From Chrysoporthe austroafricana (Eukaryota > Ascomycota > Sordariomycetes > Diaporthales > Cryphonectriaceae): a stretch of DNA of 64,000 bases. A program made the translations under genes and the position numbers. The stretch is taken from the NCBI GenBank assembly GCA_001051155.2, contig JYIP02000001.1:3534001-3598000 (forward strand). Reading direction: 5' to 3'. Shown in pieces: positions 53,555 to 64,000 of this stretch; positions within the stretch are counted from its first letter, which is position 1; every line of letters starts with the position of its first letter. The notes under the pieces are model-generated. The model saw nothing but the letters and a program-made list of their open reading frames with translations, had not been told where the DNA came from and searched no databases.

Positions 53555-55243
53555 AGCTGGTTGTAAATATCCCTTCGCGAGGATATTGATTTCGTCGTTG
53601 TGCAGGGCGTTGCTAGGTTGGCTGATCGTGTTGCGCCGTTCTCCATGTATAACCGATCGCCGTAGATGCGGGGCTGATAAGGCGCCTGGTTCTGCTCAGC
53701 TTGTACTATGCGCTGGCGAGAGATAAGGCCGACGTGCAGCTATTCAGCGCTGGTAGGGCACTTGCAACCTAGCAAATGTTCATGAAAGGATTAGTTGGAA
53801 AGTTGATTCGCTGCCGTGGCACTGGCAAGACAAGAGACCTGGGATCTTTCCCCCACTCGAAGCAAACGCTTCTATCATGAAGCCTTGAGAATCAATATTT
53901 GTCAATGTAGTTTAGAACAGCCGACTTTTCATTTTGCTTAAATATTCTCTTGGGGTAGCGCATTTCAAACCCTTTTCTAGATAGAAAATGATCAATTTTA
54001 AAGGTCCCTTCCCACCACTGTCTTTTTTGGCCGATCCGTGAAAAATATAGCGTATTGTATTTGATTTTCGAAGATGATAGTAGGACAGAGGGCCTACCTT
54101 CTCAAGAAATGAACCTTGTTTTTGAAATGCCGTGTCTAATACCCCAATGATTGATGTCGGGGCTCATCCATATCCAGGTACATGGATGCAGAAGTCATGG
54201 CTCTCCGCTACATTTAGTGCTAAGTTCTTGCAACTTAATCAAAGAGCGAGAAATATCGGCACTTACTCCATACACAACATTGCGATGAGAATGATAAATT
54301 CTGCGATACTCATTATACGATGGCCTACCTCAAAGATGCGTGGAAGTCGAGAAACAGCTGAGGACACGAAGGAGGTTCAGCGGTTGATGAAGGACAAGGT
54401 AATTACAGTCCCGCTTTCATTCTGGATTCTCCTCTTTTGTCTCTCTTCTTATTTCTATATATATATTCTTGTCCTTTTACTCTTCCCCTTCCGGCTGCAG
54501 TGGGCCGAGGGGTGGGGAGGATAACTGACTATTGTCCGAGCAACTCGAACATGTGTTTTTCAGACGCCGTCTCGCAAGATGTTGGTAGTATTTGTTGTTA
54601 CCACAGTCACGAAGACTGAGCTTGAACGCTGATATATGTTTATCAAGGCCGCGCAAGGGAGTTATCGTGCCTACCAAGCTGTATAGACCGAAGGTCCGAG
54701 GCCATTGTGAGGCGAAGATCGCAGCCTTCGTTTAGTTTTGAAATCCAGAGGGGCAGCGTGGCCTTTCCGGGAAACCCTGGAATTGACTCATTTTATTCTT
54801 CTTTCCCGGTGAGCACTCGTCATCATGTTGATCTAATCCGTTGGCGTGAGCACTCGAAGTGCCATGTCTAGATACCTACTTCTGCAGGTACATATGGCCA
54901 GAATGATCTTTGCCCGTGAGAAAATACGGCTGTAAATCTTCCATGACGTACTTACAAGACGTTTTCCGGCCCGGAATCTGCTGATAGTCTTAATTCCGCT
55001 TTGCTTACGTGTGACCGGCGCTTGTCGAGCTCAGCCGCCCAGGCGCCAATCCGTCGTCGCGCCGAATCCCGAAACAGTCTCACCGCAGAGGATACAAATA
55101 TCGTAAGCAGACGACCATGAGAGGAAGACGTATGATATATAAGTCGGATTCATTCATTACTTCCTGACCATCTTGTGGATATTTGTCACATTGGTTGAGC
55201 AGTTCCTTCGACCCTGACATTCAGATTGACAAACAGTGGCAAC
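53555..55243. other. Divergent promoter region of the MetX-like and NmrA-like genes
   Basis: This 1.7 kb has no complete gene. A short frame at 54527-54619 resembles the start of a CDH-type cytochrome (DOMON) domain and may be a remnant. The right end has a TATA box for the NmrA-like gene. Confidence 0.45.
55136..55142 (+). promoter_or_regulatory. TATA box of the NmrA-like gene
   Basis: TATATAA lies 102-108 bases upstream of the ATG at 55244, in the context GATATATAAGTC. Confidence 0.5.
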
Positions 55244-56091
55244 ATGAAGCTAATCGTAGCGGGCGGCACCGGATTCGTGGCCACAGAGGTCATCAGACAG
55301 GCTACACAGCTACAGGATATCACATCGCTGGTGGTCCTAGGACGCAAGCCCGTACCCATCCCAGACGGGCCCCGATCATCGAAAGTAAAGACGGTAATCG
55401 TCCGCGACTACGAGGACTACCCCGACGACGTGAAAGCTGAGTTCGCTGGCGCTGCTGCGTGCATCTGGTGAGCGTCCACGCCGCAATCCTTACGTCGAAC
55501 GCCAGCACGGGCTGACGAGCATCGCAGGACGGTGGCCATTACGCCCGGGCGGGCGAGGAGCTTCGATCCCGCCGAGGTCAAGCGGGTATGCCAGACGTGC
55601 ATGCTGGCCGGGATGCAGGCGATGTGGGAAGCGAAACCCGCCAGGCCGTTCCGCTTCGTCTATCTGAGCGCCGAGGGGCTGCCCGAGGATCCGACGCAGA
55701 GGCCCTTCTTCCTGGCCGACTACCGGCTCATGCGCGTAAGCTTGCCTGTCAGTGGTCCGTATGAGAGGAACGCCTAGCTGACGACGCAACATCCCAGGCC
55801 GAAACCGAGGACATGGTGCGCCGGTTCGCCGCGCAGTATGACGGCCTTGAGGCTCAAATAGCCCGCCCGGGCCTGGTTACGTCCGCAGGGATGCTCTGGC
55901 AGGTGATGCGCGCCGCGAACGTGATACCGGGGGCGAGGGTCATGGCGCCGAATGTGAGCCGGACAGAGGTGTCGGCAGCGGTCCTCGACCAGCTCCTGCG
56001 CGGGTTTGAGAAGGAGACGCTGTCGAATGCTGATCTGGTGCGGATCGGACAGGCAGCCATGAAGGCCAGGGGGGATACCGGCCAGTACTGA
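55244..56091 (+). CDS. NmrA-like / short NAD(P)-binding Rossmann protein
   Basis: Exons 55244-55467, 55528-55735 and 55798-56091 encode 241 aa. The start MKLIVAGGTGFVATEVIRQA is the dinucleotide-binding turn; the third glycine of the usual GxxGxxG is alanine. The second exon has RFVYLSAEGLPEDPTQRPFF, with the strand that normally leads to the active-site Ser/Tyr region. The third has QIARPGLVTSAGM, typical of atypical SDR proteins near the end of the core. No YxxxK pair is clear (a DYRLMR stretch is nearby), so it may be a redox sensor or a reductase with altered chemistry. Cytosolic placement is expected. It is not clustered with related metabolic genes. Confidence 0.82.
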
Positions 56092-57401
56092 GCTCCAAAG
56101 ACGCATCTCCTCGCCGGCCGGCCGCCTGCAACTAGCTCTAAGCGCTCGGAAGAGGCGCTAAGTATCGCATCAGAAATCATGATGTGCAAGTGGATTTGCC
56201 AGACCTGATAATAATGCCACCCCGATCCTGAAACGCACTATGGCTGCAAGAGATAAGCTGCCAGAGTGCCATCGTCACCAGCACTGATACCGCTTGAGGA
56301 ATGATCAGAGCTGTCGGGTGAAGCAGACCCCTGCGCAGGTGATCATCTTCCCAGAAAGGCTGTATTGTCTAGATGCAGACGGATAGTGATCCGGAACCAG
56401 GCCATGCTTTGAGCTCTTTGTTCGTGCGCAGGAGGAGTTGGAGGGGAGAGGACTATTGAGTACAAAGTAGAGGGTGTTTTGGCGTGAAAATGTTTCATGG
56501 AGACAAACAGGCGGAACCGCCATCCCTGCTGAACTCTCGGGATGCCCCGCAAGCTCCACACAAGCTCCACGCGGGAGGGTGTGAAGCTCGGCTTAGGGCC
56601 AGGCAAGACCCTAGCGGGGCGCCCACTGTCGCCCCGTCTGTAAGTTATTGAATACACTCTGAACACACTCGTCGTCACTCTCATAGGTGCTAACACCACT
56701 GCTGCTGGTGATCCTCGAACCCGCTTTGCTTTGCTCTCGTCACCCTCCTCCTCCTCCTTGTCCTACCTGTACCTGCTGCTGCGATAGCTCTGAACCTTGT
56801 GCGACCGAAGCCACACCCATTGTTCCTGTCCTGGCGAGACTGTCTCGCAATACTTTGGTACGCGAGATTGCGCTTGGGCAGGGGGATATCACAGTTCCAC
56901 AGTTTCATTCATACCTGGTTTTCCACGTGCAGTGGAGGACCAAGGCGAGGCAGGGCAGGGCAGGGCAGGGCAAGGTGAGAGGACCAAGGCAATCTGCAGG
57001 GTCTCCACCCCAACTTTAAATTGCTTGGCCCAACTTTGGGTGATGAACTGCGGCCTGATGTGCATGACCGCCCCTAGCATACAGGAGCATGTCCTAGCCA
57101 TCCACTCGTTCGCCGGAAGCTGCAGCCGGGTATCTAGTCCCTAGATCCTCATGCACAAGCATATTGGAAGGAGCAGCTAAGAAGATATTCTGTGCGTCAG
57201 ACAGATTTCCCACATGAGTTGTTTTTGCTGTCCTGTCGGCGCCGATCCAGATAGTCTAGAGCTGCCACAGGCCGACACCCCCAGCATCTCCTACTAGGAT
57301 ACGGCACAGAAGCTCCCAGGAGCTGTCGACGACGCGTCACCTCACTGTGCACGTCGATAGCCACCCGGCCGCGCGCGACGACGAGCAGAAAAGAGGCTTC
57401 G
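56092..57401. other. Promoter region of the LRR protein gene
   Basis: The 1.3 kb between two plus-strand genes includes a GGCAG microsatellite at 56949. Pyrimidine-rich stretches lie near 56740-56780. Frames on both strands are shadows of this composition. Confidence 0.5.
56949..56973. repeat. GGCAG pentanucleotide microsatellite
   Basis: Four perfect GGCAG units followed by GGCAA, about 430 bases upstream of the LRR gene ATG. Confidence 0.8.
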
Positions 57402-60400
57402 ATGGAGGAAAACAGGCCACCAGCTGGGAGGTCCAGCCTCCCCAGACCGACGTCGCGGCTGCCCACACCCAAGTCCACCGCGATCCGACAACCTCTGACC
57501 AAAGACAGTCTTGCCAGGCCAGCAGGAGCTGAACACGGAGAGGCCAGGAACCCACCGTTGCGCACAGCCGCGTCAGTAGAACGCCTTGCGGCAGGATCAG
57601 TCTTTGGAAAAAGCAACATCAGCGGCATTGCCAACTCAACAGCTGCGGGTTCTAGCCCTGCCACCGCGATCTCGAACCCCGCGAGAACCCTCCCAAGACC
57701 CCGACCAGTTTCGAGCCTTCCCACCCTACGTTCCCAATCGAGTATTCCAAAGTCATCGACCACCAACAATGGCTTCTCCCGGCTGTCCCGAGACCCCATG
57801 GCCAGCCTGCCCGAGCAGGATTCTCCTCGGGATCAAGAGCCATCGAGACTCCCCGGCCTGAGGAAAAGGCCGTCCCTGCAATGGGTCTCTCAAACGACCT
57901 TGACAAGGAACCGGACACCGAGCATAACGAACATGTCGACTGGTGGTGCGTCAAGCGATTCGCATTCTCAAAAGAGCCCCATAGACGAACACATGGTGGG
58001 CGACGATACAGTTCGGGCCAGCGCGTTCAAGTCGCGTCCGTCTCTAGCAGAAAGAACGGTTGAAACGCTGTCGCATCTGTCTCCCTCTCCAGCTCTGAGG
58101 AGCAAGGTCTCGAACTCCAGTTTCTTCGAGCCTGAGCCGTTCGGGTTGCCGTCGAGACCGGCTAGCAGGCGTGAGTCTCGGCCTCCCTCGAGCCGGCGCT
58201 CCGAGAGTTCCAATCCGGCATCGCAGCGGCCGTCTCTCAGTAGGCCCGGGTCCAGCTGCGGCCCGGGTCAGGATATGGCACCGACCAGCCCACTCAGATC
58301 GCAGCTGCCTTCCATAGATGATATGGCTTCTCGAGGACGGACCATGGGTACTTCGATGAGGACGCCCTCCAAGGTAGGACTGAACGGGACTCGGCGCAGC
58401 CAGATGGTGACGCCCTCAACAGTGCGGATGCCTCGGTCTAGGACGCCGAGTATAGACCTGCTAAATTTTGACCCGGCATCGCCCATCAGCTCCAAGACAG
58501 TCGCAGCCAGGCCTCTGCAGCCCAGGACGTCAGTGAACGGCCTCCTCAAGAAGCCTTCTGCTTCTGCCATGCAGAAGCCGAACAAACCGGCATTGACTCT
58601 TAGGAAGGGCTCGATTACGTCCCAAAAGTCTTCGACCACCGCTTCAGGAGAGGACACGATGTTCTCTGTTGCATCTACGACATCCAACCAGACGGCTGCT
58701 TCCTGTCCGGAATCGCCTCCACCCCAGTTCAAGAAGTCATCTGCTGCGCTTCGGGAGCAGATTGCTAGGGCGAAGGCGGCCAAGCGTGCGGCGTTTCAAC
58801 AGGCTCCTGCGCAGAATGAGGCACCGCGGCCCGACAGAACGGCTGAGATGCCAGTTATTCCCACGGATAACACATTTGACTTCGGCTTGGTTGACGACCC
58901 CTTCAATGTGAAACGCGACGCAAACTCAGCCTCGAAAGTACTCCAGGCGCGTCTAGCGACCGCCAGGACCAGCGGTAGACTCAATATCGCCGCTTTGGGT
59001 TTGAAAGAGATCCCATCCGAGATTCTAAACATGTACAGCCTGGAGTCTATTGGGAAGAATGACGGTAGCTGGGCCGAGAGCGTGGACCTCACGAGGTTCG
59101 TGGCTGCGGACAATGAGCTAGAGATGATTGACGAAAAGCTGTTCCCAGATATCGACCCGGAAGAGTTTGGTGAAGACGAAGACTTTCAGGGCTGCATATT
59201 TGGTGGGCTGGAGACATTGGACTTGCACGGCAATATGCTCATCAGCTTGCCAGTTGGTCTGAGGCGTCTCACCTTGCTGACGTCTCTCAATCTCGTACGT
59301 TTCTGGTTTGCGATGTCTTGATAAGATATGCTAACACTCACGCAGTCTTCCAATCGGCTTGCCAACAACTGCCTTGAGATCATCTCCCAGATCACACCCC
59401 TACGAGATTTGAAGATCAGTGGTAACTTGCTTTGGGGTACTCTTGAGCCATGCTTCAGCCGCCTCGTCAACCTGGAGATCCTCGACCTGCACGGAAACAA
59501 TCTTCAGGAATTGCCGCCAGGCTTTGCCGAACTTCACCGCCTCCGGATACTCAACTTGGCTGAAAACAGCTTCGAATCTCTGCCGTTTGACATATTGTCC
59601 AAGTTACCGTTGACGGAGCTGATTGCTCGCAAGAATAAGCTGTTGGGTACTCTCGTTGAGGATGGCATTGAGGTTTTGCCTACATTGCAGAACCTTGATG
59701 TATCTTCGAACCAGCTCACAGGTATTGTGCGCCCGAATGGCGTCCTGGCTATGCCAGCACTCACGCAGCTGTGTGTGTCAATGAACCGTATCCAGACGTT
59801 ACCAGACGTCTCATCGTGGTTCGAATTGACCACGCTATCCGCGGATGAGAACAGTGTTAATGCTTTCCCCGATGGATTTGCGAGCCTGCCGAAGCTGAGG
59901 AGTGCAGACTTCTCCAGCAATGACATTCGGACAGTCCCGACGGAAATCGCGCGCATGGATCACCTAGCTATGCTCAGGCTCAGCGGCAACCCCCTCCGAG
60001 ACAAGAAATTTGTCTCAGCTTCGACCGAAGAGCTTAAGGATATGCTGGCGGCGCGCTTGTCGCCTCCGTCCCCGGGAATGAATGGACTTGAGAGTATCGA
60101 TGGACCGATCGCCGAGGCAATTACGAGTGACGAGGTCAATCACCTAGGAAGTGCCTTCGAGCCGTCAACAAACCATCAATTACGGAGGGAGCATGATGAT
60201 GACGACAGAACCGACACCGACGACTTTGCCACGCCGCCTACCTCTGCACCGGCCTCGCCTGCCGCAGCACGGTCTGCGAATGCCACTACGTCGTGGCAAG
60301 TGAAGCCTGGCGGCGTGCTTGATAGGTCCAACTCGCAGTCCTCGTCTCTTCATCCTGTAGCTTGCTCGAAACTGGCCAACAACCACCAGATCCGTCAGGT

Positions 60401-61034
60401 TCACCTGCACCACAATCTTTTCTCCTCACTACCGGACTCATTGAGCTTCTTTGCCGAAACCTTGACGACACTCTCGCTTGCGCACAATCAGCTTGTTGGG
60501 GAGACGTACATGGGCAACGGCGAAGTGCTAGAGTTGCCTGCGCTCCAAGAGCTCAATCTATCTTCCAACCACATCACAAGCCTAGTACCCTTGATAAGCC
60601 ACCTCGCCGCGCCCAACCTCGAGAAGTTAGATGTCAGCGTCAATCGCATTGCCAGTTTACCTTCCAGCAGCGACAAGGAGAAGGGAGGGGAGCTCCTGCG
60701 GGATGTGTTTCCCAGACTGACCGTACTGCTTGCCGCAAACAACCATCTCGCTGAGTTAGATCCGGAGAGTATTCGTGGACTCAAGGTTTTCGACGCCTCG
60801 AATAACGACATTGCGCATCTGAAGCCACACATCGGCTTGTTGGGCGGCCCTGGAGGACTGGAGCGATTCGACGTAACCGGCAACCGATTCAGAGTGCCAC
60901 GATGGAATGTGCTTGAGCGGGGCACGGAGGCAACGCTTAGGTGGTTGAGAGGCCGAGTCCCGGTTGCAGAGATGGCCGCCTGGAAGGCTGAGAGAGGCAT
61001 TGCTGGGGAGGAGGATACGAGTGATGTGGACTAA
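57402..61034 (+). CDS. Leucine-rich repeat protein, LRRC40-type, with long disordered N-terminus
   Basis: Exons 57402-59294 and 59346-61034 encode 1193 aa. Residues 1-500 are Ser/Pro/Arg-rich and probably disordered, with many SP/TP and RxxS sites suggesting phosphorylation. After the lead-in ARLATARTSGRLNIAALGLK, which marks LRRC40-type proteins, come about 12 repeats of the LxxLxLxxNxLxxLP type, such as LEILDLHGNNLQELPPGF. The repeat array is broken near residues 830-950 by an acidic, Ser-rich insert (HDDDDRTDTDDFATPPTSAP). It then resumes with LTTLSLAHNQLVGETYMGNG and further repeats to the C-terminus. The 51-nt intron falls exactly inside a repeat (SLNL/SSNRL). LRR arrays bind partner proteins, and signalling or polarity scaffolds are the likely context. 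No kinase, cyclase or membrane domain is present. Confidence 0.92.
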
Positions 61035-62156
61035 GAGACAAGCATGAGATGAGCCACGTTGTTTGGGTGATCAAGTTGGCAACCGGATTCGAGACGTCAA
61101 CGAATTGGACACTTGGTAGCATCCTGCGATGCTTTCCAGCTACGACATCGGTGCTCCTGGCTTCACGAATTTTGGCTGAAATGCTTTCGCCTTTCGGCCA
61201 ACAATTATCAACGGCGGTCACCAAGGTTTGATGTGCTTGAGGCTCCGGTTATTGGTACTCCCTCAGCTGGCCGATGACTCACAGACGTCATGCACTCCAT
61301 GGAGTGAATGATTTGAAACTTGTTCTGTACAAAGCGAGCGTGTTGTTGCTGGTGGTGATTGTGCGCTTTGATATTGCTAACTTGCTGTTATTTCTATGAC
61401 CTGCTGGGATCAGCATGGCCGGTGGCGATACCACTTCTGCTTTTCGCGAGGATCTACAGGCGGTACTTGAACGGGAGGAAAACCCTGGTATGGGATAATG
61501 GGACCTACTTCACTGGGACGCAAAAGCGAGGGAAAGACTGGTGGATAGGCGGCACGACGTGCAATGGATGGAACGGGGCGGGAGCAGGAGAAACACGTTG
61601 AAGGATCAATACAACTTTGTAATAATCATCCTTACTAGTGTACAAATACAGCACCCATTCATGGTTGTACCACGGCCGGGACGGCATGCTCGAGACGAAC
61701 TCATCTAATACATCGCTGGGAGCATTATCAGTGCAAGGAGGTGGCTGCCTCACACCGTCATCTAAGGCTACGCGCCGGGACGGGCGCAGACATGAGTCGC
61801 TAGGCCCGAGGCATGGGATCATTCGCTGACCGAAAAGCCGCTGCAAGAATACCCTATAGATGTCGATCATGCTAAGTGCTGGGTGCTGAGCTGGTTATTA
61901 GCTCGGTCGCACTTGGGCCGCGAGGGCGGCGTTGCGCAACGTCCCCAACAGCTTGTCCGAACACTAGCTGCACGACGCCACGTGGAGATGGGGGAAGCGA
62001 ACTACGAGTGCGTTGAAAGAAATGGTAGGCGAAGGGATTCTTATGTATTCCTTGCCGCTGTTTTCTCCGCCTTGGAGTTGGAATTGTTGTGATATATCTG
62101 AATCCGACCTCAGCAGGCCAGGTCCACCGGCATCAGAAACGCCCGAAGACCAAATT
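61035..62156. other. Intergenic region before the cytochrome b561 gene
   Basis: About 1.1 kb. The frames at 61359-61601 and 61505-61870 overlap on opposite strands and show no domain. No repeat is evident. Confidence 0.5.
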
Positions 62157-63218
62157 ATGGAGAGTGCTTACCGATCGACGAGACTAGTAATAGGTAGGTC
62201 TCTCTTCTTCCCTTCAGGAACCGAACCAGACGGCTCAACACCGGGACTGACCACGTCGCTCCGCAGCCACGCTCACGCTATCCGCGCGAGCCCGAGCCCA
62301 GTTCAGAGGCGGCTTCGGCGGGGACGGCAGCTTCGGGGCCGGCCCCGACAGCGGCCCCTTCCATGACGCCGGCTCGGGGTCCTTCGACGTCTCCGGCGCG
62401 CTGCACCAGCGCACCGCCCACGGCATCTTGGCGAGTATCGCGTTCGTCGTGCTGTTCCCGCTCGGGGCGATGGCGATGACCATGTTGAGCGGGCGGTGGG
62501 GCCTCTGGGTGCACGCCGTGACGCAGCTCATGGCATGGGTCCTGTTCGTGGTGGCCGCGGCGCTCGGGTTCGTGCTCGTGAGGGAGGTGCGGGTTCCCGG
62601 GAGCGGTGATGGAGAGGCCTGGCTGGTGAGCCTCACTCTTCCTTTCCCCCTGCTCCGAACAGGCGCCCTGCTGCCACGTGCTGCTAGGAGAGGCGAGGTG
62701 AAGGAGGGGACGCAGCAGGTTTGGCTCGAGGGGCTGGCCTGCCCCGGCGCTGAGCTGACACGCTATGCCCTCGAGCGCAGATGCGCGACCCCCGAACCAA
62801 CTACCACCCCATCCTCGGCACCGTCATCCTCGTCCTCATCGCCCTGCAGCCCGCACTGGGCTACCTGCACCACCGGCAGTTCAGGCGCACCCGGCGCCGC
62901 GCGCCCGTCTCGCACCTCCACCTCTGGAACGGCCGGCTCCTGATCGCCGCGGGCATGGTCAACGGCGGGCTCGGGCTGAGGATCGCAGGCGCGGGCGACA
63001 TGAACAAGCTCGGGTACACCATCGTCGCGGCCGTGCTGGGCGGCGCGTGGCTCGTCGTCACGCTGCTCGGGGAGGTGAGGAGGCGACGGGGCCGCGACGT
63101 CTTTCGCCGGGCCAAGAGGCAGGACGGGAGGGGTGTTCGGATGGCGAGGGTTCATAAGGCTGCCAGGGCGGAGAGCGAGGACGGGATTGTGGGGGGCGGC
63201 TCACGACGGTACGCGTAG
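62157..63218 (+). CDS. Cytochrome b561-type membrane protein with secretory signal
   Basis: Exons 62157-62193, 62267-62625 and 62781-63218 encode 277 aa. I placed the start at 62157 because splicing the 73-nt intron (donor GTAGGT, branch CTGAC, acceptor CGCAG) yields the signal peptide MESAYRSTRLVIATLTLSAR, cleaved near ARAQ. A short Gly-rich extracellular stretch follows. Then come five membrane helices with histidines in cytochrome b561 positions: HQRTAHGILAS, WVHAVTQLMAW, NYHPILGTVIL and HLHLWNGR. These would bind two haems and carry electrons across the membrane. Fungal relatives usually have a DOMON or CDH-type cytochrome domain in front; this one does not. A basic cytosolic tail (VRRRRGRDVFRRAKRQ) ends the protein. 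It may act as a ferric or ascorbate-type reductase partner, by inference from the family. Confidence 0.82.
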
Positions 63219-64000
63219 ATGGGGCATTACTCATGTTGAGGATCCTTAGCTGAACTGATTTGTCATAAAGGCGTGGTTTGGGCCCGGTGGTCTTGGAGAT
63301 CTGCGGATTGCTGGTGGAAGAAGGGGTTCAGCTTCGCCGTCCTGGCCACTAGACCCATCAACCGTCCTCACATCTTTGTATGCATCTTAGCGGCGTAGTC
63401 GTCTTGTCGATGAGAGTCATGGATTTGAAGTAAGCATATACGCGAGACATGACGTCAGAGGATGGAAAGTCTGAGCAAGAGCAAAACCATGCAGAGGAAA
63501 AAATAATCCCCCTGTCTGAAGACCTGACGTCCGGACAACAGAAGGGCTATATAGTGGGTCGCGCACACTCACTATGCTATCGCTCCTCGATCCGAGATGA
63601 GCCCTGTGATCGCATGACAGATAATAAGATTAAGAGCTTCTGTCCCCGAGCACGCCGGTACTGGCTAATCTGCAGGGTATTAGGCTCTTGGAGGCCAGCA
63701 CTCAGAAGTTAGCCTCTGCCTGAGTGTCCACTTGCTTTTGTACCGCCACCCGGATAATATCTAAAGCCTGCTATGCGCTGGTCAGCATCGCGATGGACTG
63801 CTCGAGGCGCTTATGTAGGTGTAATGCATTTGCGGTATGTGGGTGAGACATTGCGACGTAGTGGCTTCAGCTGAGGCTAATCCGCAGCCGCTTAATATAA
63901 TACCACGAGACAACTGCCGCTCCTCTTGACCTGGATTACCCTTGGCTGCCCGGGGGCTCCGGATTCGGATTGCAATCGCGTCTGTCAAAAAGCATTCAGG
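63219..64000. other. Intergenic end of the window
   Basis: These 0.8 kb contain the 3' region of the b561 gene. Two short frames at 63449-63712 and 63782-63988 have no features. Confidence 0.5.

Noticed and set aside
1..64000. Secondary-metabolite cluster or defence island
   Set aside because: No PKS, NRPS, terpene or P450 core and no NLR gene is present; the methyltransferase, MFS transporter and NmrA-like gene are 8-27 kb apart with unrelated housekeeping genes between them.

Overview
The window is nuclear DNA of a filamentous ascomycete (Pezizomycotina, most likely Sordariomycetes). Evidence: short GT-AG introns (about 50-160 nt) with CTRAY-like branch points, GC-rich coding DNA with less GC-rich gaps, and lineage-typical families: a GH7 cellobiohydrolase, an AA11 chitin LPMO with an X278-like tail, a CFEM protein, Kre9/Knh-type and Ser/Thr-rich GPI proteins, and fungal CorA-like proteins. 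I support 22 protein genes, about one per 3 kb. Most needed exon joining by hand; two (DPM3 and the cytochrome b561 protein) are spread over short exons. No tRNA, rRNA, CRISPR array or intact transposon was recognised.

Layout. 0-6.2 kb: a sulfotransferase cut by the left edge, then a six-exon gene joining a SesB-like serine hydrolase to a CorA-like membrane domain. 8-18 kb: GH7 cellobiohydrolase with a TATA box and candidate XlnR/CreA sites, a convergent GPI wall protein, a second CorA-like gene and the AA11 LPMO. 18-21.3 kb: a 3.4 kb gap. 21.3-29.2 kb: a GPI aspartic protease (yapsin-like), a Kre9-like secreted protein, a histidine phosphatase and a methyltransferase. 30.8-46 kb: xanthine/hypoxanthine phosphoribosyltransferase, D-2-hydroxyacid dehydrogenase, a mitochondrial oxidoreductase-like (OXLD1-type) protein, a fungal nuclear protein of unknown function, DPM3 and an MFS drug/polyamine-type transporter. 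49-64 kb: CFEM protein, Ser/Thr-rich GPI protein, MetX-like hydrolase, NmrA-like reductase, an LRRC40-type leucine-rich repeat protein and a cytochrome b561 membrane protein.

There is no single biosynthetic cluster. Seven of the 22 products are predicted to be secreted or wall-anchored, and DPM3 supplies dolichol-phosphate mannose for the O-mannosylation and GPI anchors such proteins need. The link is thematic, not operonic. The best leads are the hydrolase-CorA fusion next to a second CorA-like gene lacking GMN, a stable hairpin in intron 1 of the phosphoribosyltransferase gene, and the uncharacterised nuclear protein at 40 kb.
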